Source: Parageobacillus thermantarcticus (GTDB lineage Bacteria; Bacillota; Bacilli; Bacillales; Anoxybacillaceae). Taken from it: 55,304 bases of DNA. The notes under the pieces are model-generated. The model was not told the origin of the DNA. It made no database searches and worked only from the letters and a program-made list of their open reading frames with translations. The stretch lies in the NCBI RefSeq assembly GCF_900111865.1, contig NZ_FOJS01000019.1, forward strand, positions 1 to 55,304, written 5' to 3'. This document shows, piece by piece, positions 22,788 through 31,853 of this stretch. A program made the translations under genes and the position numbers. Within the stretch, counting starts at the first letter, position 1. The number at the start of each line of letters is the position of its first letter.

Positions 22788-24392
22788 ATGGACTACTTAC
22801 ATTATCCGCATCCGTCGCGGCGAATGACGATGTTCGCGGCGAATGGCATGGTGGCGACGTCACAGCCGCTGGCGGCACAGGCTGGCTTGGAAATATTAAA
22901 AAAAGGCGGCAACGCCATTGACGCGGCGATCGCAACCGCCGCGTGCCTGACGGTCGTCGAGCCGACTTCAAACGGCATCGGCGGCGACGCGTTTGCGATT
23001 GTCTGGACAAACGGCAAGCTGTATGGATTAAACGCGAGCGGTTATTCGCCTAAGTCGATTTCGATCGAAGCGGTAAAAGAACGGGGATATACCGAAATTC
23101 CAAAACACGGCTGGATTCCGGTTACCGTTCCCGGCGCTCCGGCAGCTTGGGCGGCGCTGTCGAAGCGATTCGGGAAGCTGCCGCTTACCGAAGTGCTAAA
23201 GCCGGCGATCGAATATGCGGAAAACGGCTACCCGGTGTCTCCAACGTTAGGAAAGTACTGGCAGGCCGCATTCCAAACGTATGAAAAAACGTTAAAAGGT
23301 CCGGAGTTTTCCAGCTGGTTTGCGACGTTCGCGCCAAACGGGCGCGCGCCGAAAATCGGGGAAATATGGGCGTCCAAAGACCACGCCAATACGCTCCGCC
23401 TTATTGCCGAAACGAACGCGGAAAGCTTTTACCGCGGCGAATTGGCGGAAAAAATCGCGGCGTACTCTAAACAATACAACGGCTTTTTAGATATCAACGA
23501 TTTAGCGGAATACGAAGTGGAATGGGTCGAGCCGATTTCCATTCATTACCGCGGTTATGACATATGGGAAATTCCGCCGAACGGCCAAGGGCTTGTTGCG
23601 TTAATGGCGTTAAACATCATGAAAGGGTTTGCCGTTCCGGAAGCGCCGACAATCGAGACATACCATCAGCAAATCGAAGCGATGAAACTGGCGTTTGCTG
23701 ATGGACAGGCGTATATCACGGACCGCAAGCATATGGAGCATCGCGTCGAGGAATTGCTATCCGAGCCGTTTGCCGAAACGAGGCGGGCGCTTATTGGCGA
23801 AGAAGCGTTGCTTCCGGCGCCGGGGACGCCGCCAACAGGCGGAACCGTCTATTTGGCGGCAGCGGACGGCGACGGCAATATGGTGTCCTTCATTCAAAGC
23901 AACTACATGGGATTTGGATCGGGGTTGGTCGTGCCAGGCACCGGCATCGCCCTGCAAAACCGCGGGCATAATTTCTCTTTTGATGAAAATCATGTCAACC
24001 GGCTGGCGCCGCGAAAAAAACCGTACCATACGATCATTCCGGGGTTTTTAACAAAAGGAAACGAGCCGGTCGGACCGTTCGGCGTCATGGGCGGATTTAT
24101 GCAGCCGCAAGGGCATTTGCAAGTCGTGATGAACACGATCGACTTCCATCTCAATCCGCAAGCGGCACTCGATGCGCCAAGATGGCAATGGATAGAAGGT
24201 AAAAAGGTGCTCGTCGAACACCATTTTCCGCATCATATCGCCGAAGCGCTGGCGCGAAAAGGACACGAAATCCATGTTTCCCTTGATTCGGGAACATTCG
24301 GACGCGGTCAAATCATTTGGCGCGATCCGAACACCGGGGTGCTCATCGGAGGAACGGAACCGCGCACCGATGGAGCGATCGCGGCATGGTAA
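22788..24392 (+). CDS. ywrD: Gamma-glutamyltransferase family protein (YwrD-like)
   Basis: Ntn-hydrolase of the gamma-glutamyltranspeptidase family, 534 residues. The likely autoprocessing site and nucleophile is Thr353 in TGGTVYLAAADGDGN, splitting the precursor into ~352- and ~182-residue chains. The family Gly-rich block FGVMGGFMQPQGH is seen near residue 428. No signal peptide is visible (it starts MDYLHYPHPSRRM), so a cytoplasmic location is likely, unlike secreted Ggt; the substrate is uncertain. RBS GGGGGAGGGAG precedes ATG 22788. A truncated chromate-transporter gene follows 15 nt later; ywrD lies near chromate-transporter genes in Bacillus too. Confidence 0.9.
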   Translation: MDYLHYPHPSRRMTMFAANGMVATSQPLAAQAGLEILKKGGNAIDAAIATAACLTVVEPTSNGIGGDAFAIVWTNGKLYGLNASGYSPKSISIEAVKERGYTEIPKHGWIPVTVPGAPAAWAALSKRFGKLPLTEVLKPAIEYAENGYPVSPTLGKYWQAAFQTYEKTLKGPEFSSWFATFAPNGRAPKIGEIWASKDHANTLRLIAETNAESFYRGELAEKIAAYSKQYNGFLDINDLAEYEVEWVEPISIHYRGYDIWEIPPNGQGLVALMALNIMKGFAVPEAPTIETYHQQIEAMKLAFADGQAYITDRKHMEHRVEELLSEPFAETRRALIGEEALLPAPGTPPTGGTVYLAAADGDGNMVSFIQSNYMGFGSGLVVPGTGIALQNRGHNFSFDENHVNRLAPRKKPYHTIIPGFLTKGNEPVGPFGVMGGFMQPQGHLQVVMNTIDFHLNPQAALDAPRWQWIEGKKVLVEHHFPHHIAEALARKGHEIHVSLDSGTFGRGQIIWRDPNTGVLIGGTEPRTDGAIAAW

Positions 24393-24407
24393 AGGGATGA
24401 AAAAACG

Positions 24408-24536
24408 ATGAACCAACTGCAATTATTTCTCGCTTTTTTTCGTGTCGGCATGCTTGGGTACGGGGGAGGGCCGTCGGCAATCCCTCTTGTTCATCAAGAA
24501 GTCGTTGAACGATACGGAGCGTTGTTTTTATCTTAA
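24408..24536 (+). pseudogene. Truncated chromate transporter (ChrA N-terminus only)
   Basis: The 42-codon frame from ATG 24408 reads MNQLQLFLAFFRVGMLGYGG and continues with GPSAIPLVHQEVVERYG, the conserved start of ChrA-type chromate transporters. It then ends in LFLS and a stop. The rest of the gene (normally ~170-190 codons for the short-chain type) is absent: a terminator follows immediately. Probably a deletion relic. Confidence 0.8.
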
Positions 24537-24543
24537 AAAGCGA

Positions 24544-24574
24544 AACCTGCCTTGTTGGAAAAGGCAGGTTTTTT
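24544..24574. terminator. Bidirectional terminator between chrA relic and BsuPI gene
   Basis: AACCTGCCTT (24544-24553) pairs with AAGGCAGGTT (24561-24570), followed by TTTT. It serves both the plus-strand genes and the convergent minus-strand gene. Confidence 0.92.
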
Positions 24575-24579
24575 CACGT

Positions 24580-25071
24580 TTAATCCACCGTAAACTCAAT
24601 CGCCGCTCTGGCGTTTGGCCAGTTTTTATCGGCAAGCCACCACTCGAGCTTGTACTTTCCTTTTGGTAAATTAGCAAACGTTTCCTGAAAAACGAGCGCT
24701 TCCCCTTGTTTTAACGGGCGCTCCTCATAAATTTGCGCAAACAGTTTTCCTTCGCTGAACTGCTTCACTTTTTTCCCGTCGCGGTACAAAATGTAGTCAT
24801 ATTTTTTTCCGCTCGTAAACGTCACCGTTTGCACGCGTTCGGTTTCGTTTTTCACCATAAACGTCACCACATAATTTCCGTCTTTTTTCTCATACGTTAA
24901 TGACGGCTCAAGCGTCCCGGCGATAATTCCCCGCTCTGCTTGCGATTTCGTTTGCGAAGCATCGTCTTTTGCCTTTGGCCGCTCTCCGTTGTTCGAGGCG
25001 AAGAGCATGCTAACGGCCGCTGCTCCCGCGATCATGCTCACCAGCCCGATCGTCCGCCCTTTTCCCATCAT
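24580..25071 (-). CDS. BsuPI-domain (intracellular proteinase inhibitor-like) protein, membrane-anchored
   Basis: 163 residues. An N-terminal hydrophobic segment (about 8-26) with a following acidic/Gln linker suggests export or anchoring. The C-terminal ~110 residues form a beta-rich domain (LTYEKKDGNYVVTFMVKNET, then TSGKKYDYILYRDGKKV) of the BsuPI type, found in IPI of Bacillus and in exported homologues. AAAGGGGG lies 6 nt before the ATG at 25071. A possible -10 (TATAAT on the minus strand, 25102-25097) is present but no good -35. Its partner protease is unknown. Confidence 0.75.
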   Translation of the reverse strand: MMGKGRTIGLVSMIAGAAAVSMLFASNNGERPKAKDDASQTKSQAERGIIAGTLEPSLTYEKKDGNYVVTFMVKNETERVQTVTFTSGKKYDYILYRDGKKVKQFSEGKLFAQIYEERPLKQGEALVFQETFANLPKGKYKLEWWLADKNWPNARAAIEFTVD

Positions 25072-25373
25072 CGTTTACCCCCTTTCATCTATGTTTATTA
25101 TAGTCGTTCCCTTTTTTCATCTTGTTACCAAGAAACGAAAAAATGATGAAAAATCTTTGTCCTTCTTGATATTTCTGGTATATATGCCCGATTTGTCTAA
25201 TAAAATGTTACAAATTGAACAACAACGAGAGTGTTTGAGGTGGGGATCGTTCATAACGGCACGGACGCAAGTTCTAGATGTTTCCAAAATGCACAAGCAG
25301 AAGAAACGTTCATCATCTGCGCGGCGAGTCTCATTTCACACTCCTCACATCCAACTTAGGGAGGGCGAGTGGT

Positions 25374-25634
25374 GTGCACGATTACATCAAAGAGCGTACG
25401 ATCAAGATTGGAAAGTACATCGTGGAGACGAGGAAAACCGTTCGCGTGATCGCGAAAGAATTTGGCGTTTCCAAAAGTACGGTTCATAAAGATTTGACAG
25501 AGCGGCTCCCGGAGATCAATCCGGAGCTGGCGCAAGAAGTCAAACAAATTCTCGATTATCATAAATCGATTCGCCATTTGCGCGGCGGGGAAGCGACAAA
25601 GAAAAAATATAAAAAACAAGCCATCCAAAAATAA
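25374..25634 (+). CDS. spoIIID: Sporulation transcription factor SpoIIID
   Basis: Small mother-cell DNA-binding regulator acting with sigma-E and sigma-K. The start is GTG 25374 (MHDYIKERTIKIGKYIVET), nearly identical to Bacillus SpoIIID; AGGGAGGG lies about 9 nt upstream. The helix-turn-helix is at about 20-42 (VRVIAKEFGVSKSTVHKDL) and a basic tail (RGGEATKKKYKK) follows. 86 residues. The gene order spoIIID-mbl-flhO-flhP is that of Bacillus. The 300 bp upstream (25072-25373) hold only the promoter region of the divergent gene and leader sequence. Confidence 0.97.
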   Translation: MHDYIKERTIKIGKYIVETRKTVRVIAKEFGVSKSTVHKDLTERLPEINPELAQEVKQILDYHKSIRHLRGGEATKKKYKKQAIQK

Positions 25635-25751
25635 TTAAGTCTTCTTCCTTGCGTCACACCTTCATCGCAAAAATAGTATCATTCCCTTAACGCGATATGG
25701 TAAAATAATCAAATAGGAACGATTCGAGGGTAGAGGCAAGGAGGATTATAT

Positions 25752-26753
25752 ATGTTTTCGAGGGATATTGGAATCGATCTTGGCACGGCGAACGTACTCA
25801 TTTTTGTCAAAGGAAAAGGAATCGTGTTAAATGAACCGTCTGTCGTTGCCATTGATAAAAACACGAATAAAGTGCTGGCTGTCGGCGAAGAAGCGAGGCG
25901 AATGGTAGGGCGTACTCCTGGGAATATCGTTGCCATTCGGCCGCTCAAAGACGGAGTAATCGCCGATTTCGACATCACGGAAGCAATGTTGAAACACTTT
26001 TTAAGCAAGCTTGATGTCAAAGGCTTTTTCGCCAAACCGCGCATTTTAATTTGCTGCCCGACGAACACGACATCTGTTGAACGGAAAGCGATCAAAGAGG
26101 CGGCGGAAAAAAGCGGCGGCAAAAAAGTATATTTGGAAGAAGAGCCGAAAGTAGCGGCCATTGGCGCCGGGATGGACATTTTCCAGCCGTGTGGGAACAT
26201 GGTGGTCGATATTGGCGGTGGCACGACCGATGTGGCGGTCCTCTCAATGGGGAACATTGTCACCGCCTCCTCCATTAAAATGGCTGGGGACAAGTTCGAT
26301 ATGGAAATTTTGAATTACATTAAGCGGGAATATAAGCTCTTAATCGGAGAACGAACGGCGGAAGAGATCAAAATCAAAGTTGCAACTGTATTCCCAGGCG
26401 CACGCGATGAGGAAATTGATATTCGGGGCCGCGATCTTGTTACGGGTTTGCCGCGCACGATCACGGTCCGTTCTGCGGAAATCGAAAAGGCGCTGCGCGA
26501 ACCGATCGCGATGATTGTACAAGCCGCCAAAAGCGTATTGGAGCGCACTCCGCCGGAATTGTCGGCAGATATTATCGACCGCGGCGTCATTTTAACCGGC
26601 GGCGGCGCGCTGTTGCACGGCATTGACCAATTGCTTGCCGAAGAACTGAAAGTGCCGGTATTGATCGCGGAAAACCCGATGGACTGCGTCGCGCTCGGGA
26701 CAGGAATAATGCTGGAAAACATTGATCGCGCGCCAAGGCAAAATTTAGTGTAG
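25752..26753 (+). CDS. mbl: Rod-shape determining protein Mbl (MreB family actin)
   Basis: Cytoskeletal ATPase that guides lateral wall synthesis at the inner membrane. 333 residues: phosphate-1 loop IGIDLGTANVLIFVKGKG (6-23), VVDIGGGTTDVAVLS phosphate-2 loop (about 154-168) and the adenosine motif ILTGGGALLHG (about 280-290). AAGGAGG is placed well before ATG 25752. Assigned Mbl rather than MreB because of its position between spoIIID and flhO. Confidence 0.97.
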   Translation: MFSRDIGIDLGTANVLIFVKGKGIVLNEPSVVAIDKNTNKVLAVGEEARRMVGRTPGNIVAIRPLKDGVIADFDITEAMLKHFLSKLDVKGFFAKPRILICCPTNTTSVERKAIKEAAEKSGGKKVYLEEEPKVAAIGAGMDIFQPCGNMVVDIGGGTTDVAVLSMGNIVTASSIKMAGDKFDMEILNYIKREYKLLIGERTAEEIKIKVATVFPGARDEEIDIRGRDLVTGLPRTITVRSAEIEKALREPIAMIVQAAKSVLERTPPELSADIIDRGVILTGGGALLHGIDQLLAEELKVPVLIAENPMDCVALGTGIMLENIDRAPRQNLV

Positions 26754-26836
26754 CTTTTTCCATGAACAAGTGAAATTCGCCCCAATGCTTTATAATATAA
26801 AATAGCAATACGTGATCATAAGCGAGGTGACCGCCC

Positions 26837-27661
26837 TTGTTGCGAGGATTTTATACGGCGGCCAGCGGAATGTTGTCCCAGCAGCGCCGCGTCGAGATGC
26901 TGACAAACAATATCGCCAACGCCAATACGCCTGGATATAAAGCGGACCAAGCGGCGTTGCGCGCGTTTCCGGAATTGCTTCTGTCACGCTTAGACGAAAC
27001 GACCGTACCGACGAAAGAAGCGCCGCGTTCGTTTCCGTTCAGCACGGCGGTTGGCTCGATCAATACCGGCGTCTATATGCAAGAACTGATCCCGAACTTT
27101 CGCCAAGGAGACATCAAAGAAACGGGACGGCCGACCGACATCGCTCTCGTTAACGGAACGCTTCCGGCCGCCGGGGGAACGCTGTTTTTCGTCGTGCAAA
27201 ACGAAAACGGCGATATTCGCTATACGAGAAACGGCAATTTTACTGTGAATCCGCAAGGCTTTTTAACGACGAACGACGGATGGTACGTGCTGGATGAAAA
27301 CGGAGGGCGCATCGCGCTGCCAAGCGAAGATTTCACCGTGAACGCCGACGGAACGATCGTCGCGAACAATAATCCCATTGCCAGAATCAACATTGCTTTT
27401 GCGGCGAATCCGAACGTGCTTGTTAAAGAAGGCAACGGTTTATTCCGCAGCACCGCCGGCGTCTTGCCGAGCGCGCTGAATGCCCCGAACATTACGTACA
27501 CGCTCAAACAAGGCTTTGTCGAGCGGTCCAACGTCGACCTCAACCGCACGATGACGGAAATGCTTTCTGCTTACCGCGCTTTTGAAGCGAACCAAAAAAT
27601 TGTACAAGCGTATGATAAAAGCATGGACAAGGCCGTAAACGAAGTTGGCCGGCTTAAATAA
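26837..27661 (+). CDS. flhO: Flagellar hook-basal body protein FlhO (FlgF/FlgG-like)
   Basis: Rod component of the flagellum. 274 residues with the N-terminal rod motif ASGMLSQQRRVEMLTNNIAN followed by ANTPGYK, the central D1 domain (NGDIRYTRNGNFTVNPQGFL) and the C-terminal motif MTEMLSAYRAFEANQKIVQA. It starts at TTG 26837 with GAGGTGA upstream. A TATAAT box at 26791-26796 could be its promoter but has no good -35. Cotranscribed with flhP. Confidence 0.93.
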   Translation: MLRGFYTAASGMLSQQRRVEMLTNNIANANTPGYKADQAALRAFPELLLSRLDETTVPTKEAPRSFPFSTAVGSINTGVYMQELIPNFRQGDIKETGRPTDIALVNGTLPAAGGTLFFVVQNENGDIRYTRNGNFTVNPQGFLTTNDGWYVLDENGGRIALPSEDFTVNADGTIVANNNPIARINIAFAANPNVLVKEGNGLFRSTAGVLPSALNAPNITYTLKQGFVERSNVDLNRTMTEMLSAYRAFEANQKIVQAYDKSMDKAVNEVGRLK

Positions 27662-27680
27662 CGAGTAGGGGGATATGCAC

Positions 27681-28532
27681 GTGTTACGTTCAATGATTAC
27701 CGCCGCCAATACGATGGCGCAGCTTCAACAACAGCTCGACGTCATTAGCAACAACATCGCCAACAGCAACACGGTCGGATTTAAACGGCGTGAAACAAGC
27801 TTCGGTGAGCTGCTCGCCCAACAGTTTACGGATTTGCCGCGTGACGAGGCGCCCCGCCTTACGCCAAACGGCTTGCGGCATGGCGTCGGGGCGCGCCTCG
27901 CCGCAACAAACCTTATATTAAAGCAAGGGGCGCTCATGAAAACAGACCGTCCTTTAGATATCGCACTGACGAAGGAAGGGCAGTTTTTCCGCGTGCTTCT
28001 CCAAGGGGAAAACGGCGCGCAACAAATCGGTTACACAAGGGCCGGCGCGTTTTACTTAACCCCGTCCGCCGGGAATCCAAACGTGCTCATGCTTGTCACA
28101 AGCGATGGCCATCCGGTGCTTGACGAAAACAACGCGCCGATTTGGATCCCTAACGGCTATAAAGACATCGCGATTTCCGATAACGGCACGATGACCGCTA
28201 CCGCTCCTGACGGCCGCGTCATAAGAAGAGTGAACATCGGCGTGACGACGATATTGCGTCCGCAGCTGCTGCAGTCTGTCGGCAATAATATACTGACGCT
28301 TCCGAATTTAAACGCGCTGAATGTCAACGCGGCTGACGTGGCGGTAAACATGATTGGCAATTTGCGCGCGCAAATCGGCATGACGCAAGGTGCGCTCGAG
28401 CAGTCGAACGTCGACCTTGGCACGGAGTTGACCGACATGATGATCACCGAGCGCTCATACCAACTAAACGCCCGCTCGATTTCGATTTCCGACCAAATGC
28501 TCGGTTTAATTAACGGAATCCGTTCATCGTAA
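27681..28532 (+). CDS. flhP: Flagellar hook-basal body protein FlhP (FlgF/FlgG-like)
   Basis: Second rod protein. N-terminal motif NTMAQLQQQLDVISNNIANS (about 12-31), then TVGFKRRE, and C-terminal LTDMMITERSYQLNARSI. GTG 27681 is preferred because TAGGGGGA (27666-27673) is 7-8 nt upstream; ATG 27675 is only 2 nt from it. 284 codons including stop. It lies 13-19 nt after flhO. Confidence 0.92.
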   Translation: MLRSMITAANTMAQLQQQLDVISNNIANSNTVGFKRRETSFGELLAQQFTDLPRDEAPRLTPNGLRHGVGARLAATNLILKQGALMKTDRPLDIALTKEGQFFRVLLQGENGAQQIGYTRAGAFYLTPSAGNPNVLMLVTSDGHPVLDENNAPIWIPNGYKDIAISDNGTMTATAPDGRVIRRVNIGVTTILRPQLLQSVGNNILTLPNLNALNVNAADVAVNMIGNLRAQIGMTQGALEQSNVDLGTELTDMMITERSYQLNARSISISDQMLGLINGIRSS

Positions 28533-28544
28533 GGGGACACTCAT

Positions 28545-28793
28545 ATGAATGAACAGAACCGGGAGGAAAAAGAGCAAAACAAGGAAGAAGCGAGCGCGGC
28601 GCGCCGCCGCAAATTTCAGCGCACCCGCCTCATTCCGATTTGGCTCCGCCTTCTTATTGTTCTCGTGTTAATGTCTGTCAGCCTCGCCGCCGGCTTGGCG
28701 ATCGGCTATGGCGTGATCGGCGACGGAAAGCCGCTCGATGTTTTCAAACGATCGACATGGCAGCACATCATCGACTTTGTCGAGAAAAAATAA
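28545..28793 (+). CDS. EpuA-like small membrane protein (annotated 'RNA polymerase subunit beta' in relatives)
   Basis: 82 residues: a charged cytoplasmic head rich in Glu, Lys and Arg (1-28), one membrane helix (about 33-53, [20 protein letters not shown]) and an extracytoplasmic tail with [20 protein letters not shown]. This is the EpuA family (DUF/PF11772), often misnamed RNA polymerase beta because in some species it is fused to or follows it. Role unknown. It lies between flhP and fabZ. Confidence 0.8.
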   Translation: MNEQNREEKEQNKEEASAARRRKFQRTRLIPIWLRLLIVLVLMSVSLAAGLAIGYGVIGDGKPLDVFKRSTWQHIIDFVEKK

Positions 28794-28821
28794 CACGGCA
28801 AACACGGAAAGGAGACGATTT

Positions 28822-29259
28822 ATGCTCGATAGCCAACAAATTCAGGCGATCATCCCGCATCGCTATCCGTTTTTATTAGTCGACCGCATCCTCGAAATTG
28901 AAGACGGAAAGCGCGCCGTCGGCATTAAAAACGTAAGCGTCAACGAACCGTTTTTCGTCGGGCATTTTCCCGAATATCCCGTCATGCCCGGCGTCTTAAT
29001 CGTCGAGGCATTGGCGCAAGTCGGCGCCGTTGCGATGCTGAAAAAGGAAGAAAACCGCGGCCGCCTCGCTTTCTTCGCCGGCATCGACAACTGCCGCTTT
29101 AAAAAGCAAGTGAAACCGGGCGACCAGCTTCGGCTTGAAGTCGAGATCATCCGCGCCAAAGGCTCTGTCGGCAAAGGAAAAGGCGTCGCCACCGTTGACG
29201 GCGAACTCGTCTGCGAAGCGGAAATCATGTTTGCCCTTGGCGATAAGCAAAACGGCTGA
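28822..29259 (+). CDS. fabZ: 3-hydroxyacyl-[acyl-carrier-protein] dehydratase
   Basis: Dehydrates 3-hydroxyacyl-ACP in fatty-acid elongation. From ATG 28822 (GGAAAGGAG upstream) it has 145 residues. [11 protein letters not shown] contains the start of the hot-dog fold, [20 protein letters not shown] holds the catalytic His and Glu. The longer frame upstream is a shadow of the preceding gene. Confidence 0.97.
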   Translation: MLDSQQIQAIIPHRYPFLLVDRILEIEDGKRAVGIKNVSVNEPFFVGHFPEYPVMPGVLIVEALAQVGAVAMLKKEENRGRLAFFAGIDNCRFKKQVKPGDQLRLEVEIIRAKGSVGKGKGVATVDGELVCEAEIMFALGDKQNG

Positions 29260-29265
29260 AACGAA

Positions 29266-29306
29266 GCTCTCCTTTCACCGATGAAAGGAGAGCCTGTTTG
29301 TTTTGT
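29266..29306 (+). terminator. Terminator after fabZ
   Basis: GCTCTCCTTTCA (29266-29277) pairs perfectly with TGAAAGGAGAGC (29282-29293) around CCGA, followed by the T-rich CTGTTTGTTTTGTTT. Confidence 0.88.
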
Positions 29307-29342
29307 TTATGGTAAAATAAACGTCAAGAAGGAGGTGAGACA

Positions 29343-29702
29343 ATGGAACGGTTGATGGAACAAATTCTTTTTGAGTTAAAAGAAATGCGGGTGGACCTAA
29401 ACGAAGTAAAACAAAGCCAAAAGCAGCTGGAGTCCGATGTCCGCACGCTGCAGGAGGCGGTTGCCGAACTACAGGAGGGACAAGCGCGGGTCGAACAAAC
29501 GATCGGCAAGCTTTCACAAAGCATCATTGACAGCTTAGCTCCTTATTTCGACCAAATTACCCAGCATATCGATGAACGATATGAAGAGATCCATGACAAA
29601 TTACATCAGCACGAGCGGATGATCGAAACCCTCTCCTATCGTTCCCTCGCCCAAGAAACCGAACTCAAAGACCTCAAACGAATGATGCAACATTCCTCAT
29701 AA
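29343..29702 (+). CDS. Small coiled-coil protein of unknown function
   Basis: 119 residues, almost entirely predicted helix with heptads of Leu/Ile/Val and many Glu, Gln and Lys (MERLMEQILFELKEMRVDLN at the start, KLHQHERMIETLSYRSLAQE near the end). A break occurs at SLAPYF (about 63-68). No signal peptide. AAGGAGGTGAGACA directly precedes ATG 29343, a near-perfect RBS. It resembles in plan the small coiled-coil gene at 36922-37209. No function can be assigned. Confidence 0.75.
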   Translation: MERLMEQILFELKEMRVDLNEVKQSQKQLESDVRTLQEAVAELQEGQARVEQTIGKLSQSIIDSLAPYFDQITQHIDERYEEIHDKLHQHERMIETLSYRSLAQETELKDLKRMMQHSS

Positions 29703-29790
29703 AATGCATGAAATTCTCCTTTCTGGGAAACATAAGCAAGGACCGGTCTTTACATAAGGTCACCAATATTCACGGAAAGGAGAAAAGACG

Positions 29791-30153
29791 ATGACGAAGA
29801 AAAAATGGCTTTTGTTCAAACTGATTAGCGCTTTCGCCGCCCTGTTCATTGCAGCGGGATGCAACGGCGACAACGACAACAACGACAATCCGCCGCCGCC
29901 AAACGACAACGTCGACCAAAACGACATCAACGATCAAGATATGAATCCGGCGGATGACATCAACCAAAACGATGACGCCGACAACGACATGAACAATAAC
30001 GGCGACATCAACGACAATAAAAACGATCGGCTATCGCCGGGCAACGACACCAACAATGGGCCTGGCGACGATGAAAACGACGCCGTTCCTGATCGCGAAG
30101 ATCCGATCGAAGACCCGCAAGACGCAAACGACAAAGACAACAAAGACGAATAA
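29791..30153 (+). CDS. Asp/Asn-rich lipoprotein
   Basis: 120 residues: basic N-terminus, hydrophobic segment and lipobox IAAGC with the lipidated Cys at 24. The mature 96 residues are extremely rich in Asn and Asp (repeats such as DDINQNDDADNDMNNNGD) with Pro and a few Gly, and have almost no hydrophobic residues, so it is likely disordered on the cell surface, with capacity to bind cations. RBS GGAAAGGAG precedes ATG 29791. Similar low-complexity lipoproteins occur in Bacillaceae, with no known role. Confidence 0.8.
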   Translation: MTKKKWLLFKLISAFAALFIAAGCNGDNDNNDNPPPPNDNVDQNDINDQDMNPADDINQNDDADNDMNNNGDINDNKNDRLSPGNDTNNGPGDDENDAVPDREDPIEDPQDANDKDNKDE

Positions 30154-30160
30154 CGCAACA

Positions 30161-30196
30161 AGGCTGCCTCGCAACAGCGCAGGCAGCCTATTTATT
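30161..30196 (+). terminator. Terminator after the Asp/Asn-rich lipoprotein gene
   Basis: AGGCTGCCT (30161-30169) pairs with AGGCAGCCT (30181-30189) around 11 nt; the tail ATTTATT is only moderately T-rich. Confidence 0.7.
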
Positions 30197-30272
30197 GGCA
30201 AGGGCAAAAACAGCGCAGATGACGCTCCAATCGTTTCGGCCGCGAAGGAAAACTATAACAGATAGAATGATC

Positions 30273-30314
30273 TAGATATATCCGCCTTCATTGTTTATAA
30301 TAGTAAAGTATAAT
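30273..30314 (+). promoter_or_regulatory. Likely sigma-A promoter region of the tyrosine-kinase operon
   Basis: TAGATA (30273-30278) and TATAAT (30296-30301) are 17 bp apart. A second TATAAT at 30309-30314 has no good -35. The region is AT-rich, lies after a terminator and about 50-60 bp before the next gene. Confidence 0.45.
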
Positions 30315-30362
30315 ATTGTTAGGATGTAATGGGACTTATTTGTAGGAGGTACAATCATCATC

Positions 30363-31106
30363 ATGGAAGAAACGATCAGCTTGCGCGAACTGTTCGAAAC
30401 GCTGCGGAAACGCTTATCGCTTATCGTGGCCATTACCGTTTTGGCGACGTTTGTCAGCGGCGTGGTCAGCTACTTTTTTTTAACGCCGATTTACGAAGCA
30501 TCGACGCAAATTTTGGTTAATCAGGCAAAATCGGAACAACAGCTATACAACTATAACGAAATCCAAACAAATTTGCAGCTCATCAACACATATAGCGTCA
30601 TTATCAAAAGCCCGACGATTCTTGAAAAAGTCAAAGAAGAGCTAAACTTGGACCGTTCGGTGGACGAGCTGAACGAACAAATTCAAGTATCAAGCGAAAA
30701 AGACTCGCAAGTGTTTTCCGTAATCGTTGAGGATCCCGATCCCGCCATGGCGGCAAAAATCGCCAACAAAACGGCGGACGTCTTTAAAAACGAAATCGTC
30801 AAAATTATGAACATCGACAACGTAAGCATCCTCTCGAAAGCGGAAGTAAAAGAAAACCAAGCTCCCATCAAGCCGAAGCCGTTGTTAAACATGGCGATCG
30901 CCTTCGTTGTCGGCTTGATGACAGGCGTCGGACTCGCCTTTTTACTAGAATACTTGGATAACACGCTGAAAACGGAAGCCGATGTCGAAAAACATCTCGG
31001 CCTGCCGGTGCTCGGCTCCGTCAGCGTCATTTCCTCGCAAAAAACAAAAAAAGCAAAGACGGGCATAAGCGTGCAAAAAGCAAGGGGTGAAACCGTTGGC
31101 CGTTAG
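30363..31106 (+). CDS. tkmA: Wzz-type chain-length / tyrosine-kinase modulator (TkmA/CapA-like)
   Basis: Membrane protein that sets polysaccharide length and activates the partner BY-kinase through its cytoplasmic tail. 247 residues: Wzz N-terminus [17 protein letters not shown], membrane helix 1 (about 18-40), extracellular part with the conserved region [11 protein letters not shown], membrane helix 2 (about 175-195, [20 protein letters not shown]) and a ~50-residue cytoplasmic tail. Its 3' end overlaps the kinase start by 11 nt. TAGGAGG lies upstream of ATG 30363. Confidence 0.9.
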   Translation: MEETISLRELFETLRKRLSLIVAITVLATFVSGVVSYFFLTPIYEASTQILVNQAKSEQQLYNYNEIQTNLQLINTYSVIIKSPTILEKVKEELNLDRSVDELNEQIQVSSEKDSQVFSVIVEDPDPAMAAKIANKTADVFKNEIVKIMNIDNVSILSKAEVKENQAPIKPKPLLNMAIAFVVGLMTGVGLAFLLEYLDNTLKTEADVEKHLGLPVLGSVSVISSQKTKKAKTGISVQKARGETVGR

Positions 31107-31794
31107 CAACCGCAAAAAATTTCAAAAAATGGAAAGAAATTTAATTACGTTTGAGGATCCGAAATCGCCGATTTCCGAACAATATCGCACAATCCGCACA
31201 AATATTCAATTTTCGTTTATTGACGAAACAATGCGTTCCCTCATGGTCACATCGGCGGGGCCGGCGGAAGGAAAATCGACGACGGCGGCGAACTTGGCGG
31301 TCGTTTTTGCCCAGCAAGGAAAAAAAGTGTTGTTAATCGACGCCGATTTGCGCAAACCGACTGCGCATTACACGTTTCGCTTAAACAACTACGCGGGGTT
31401 GACAAGCGTCCTGACGCATTCTTCATCGTTATCATCGGCGTGCCAAGAAACGGGCGCGGAAAACTTATACGTCCTTACATCCGGACCGATCCCGCCGAAC
31501 CCCGCGGAGCTGCTTAGTTCGAAAACGATGGACAACTGCCTGCGCGAACTGCAAAGCGAGTTTGATTTAATTATATTTGACACGCCGCCGGTGCTCGCGG
31601 TAACCGATGCGCAAATTTTGGCGAATAAATGCGATGGGACGATATTGGTCGTCGCCAGCGGCAAAACGGAAATCGCCGCCGCCGTGAAAGCGAAAGAACT
31701 GTTGGAAGCGGCGAACGCCAAGCTGCTCGGCGTCGTGCTAAACCAAAGAAAACATCGCGAAGGGCAACATTATTACTATTACGAATATAAATAA
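31096..31794 (+). CDS. ptkA: Bacterial tyrosine kinase (BY-kinase, PtkA/CapB-like)
   Basis: Cytoplasmic P-loop kinase that autophosphorylates on a C-terminal tyrosine cluster and controls capsule assembly and other targets. TTG 31096 is preferred because AAGGGGTGA (31082-31090) precedes it; the in-frame GTG 31087 lies inside that site. 232 residues: Walker A GPAEGKST, Walker A' [10 protein letters not shown], Walker B LIIFDTPP, and the end YYYYEYK with five tyrosines. Forms one unit with the modulator upstream; the phosphatase is at 33835. Confidence 0.93.
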   Translation: MAVSNRKKFQKMERNLITFEDPKSPISEQYRTIRTNIQFSFIDETMRSLMVTSAGPAEGKSTTAANLAVVFAQQGKKVLLIDADLRKPTAHYTFRLNNYAGLTSVLTHSSSLSSACQETGAENLYVLTSGPIPPNPAELLSSKTMDNCLRELQSEFDLIIFDTPPVLAVTDAQILANKCDGTILVVASGKTEIAAAVKAKELLEAANAKLLGVVLNQRKHREGQHYYYYEYK

Positions 31795-31853
31795 AAGGGC
31801 GTCCTCTGTGCGGGAAGCCCTCTTTAATCTTGTCTGCAAGGTGGGGAAAAGGT

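Noticed and set aside
25182-25373. Longer SpoIIID start upstream of 25374
   Set aside because: The extra residues have no similarity to SpoIIID, and GTG 25374 with AGGGAGGG gives the exact family N-terminus.
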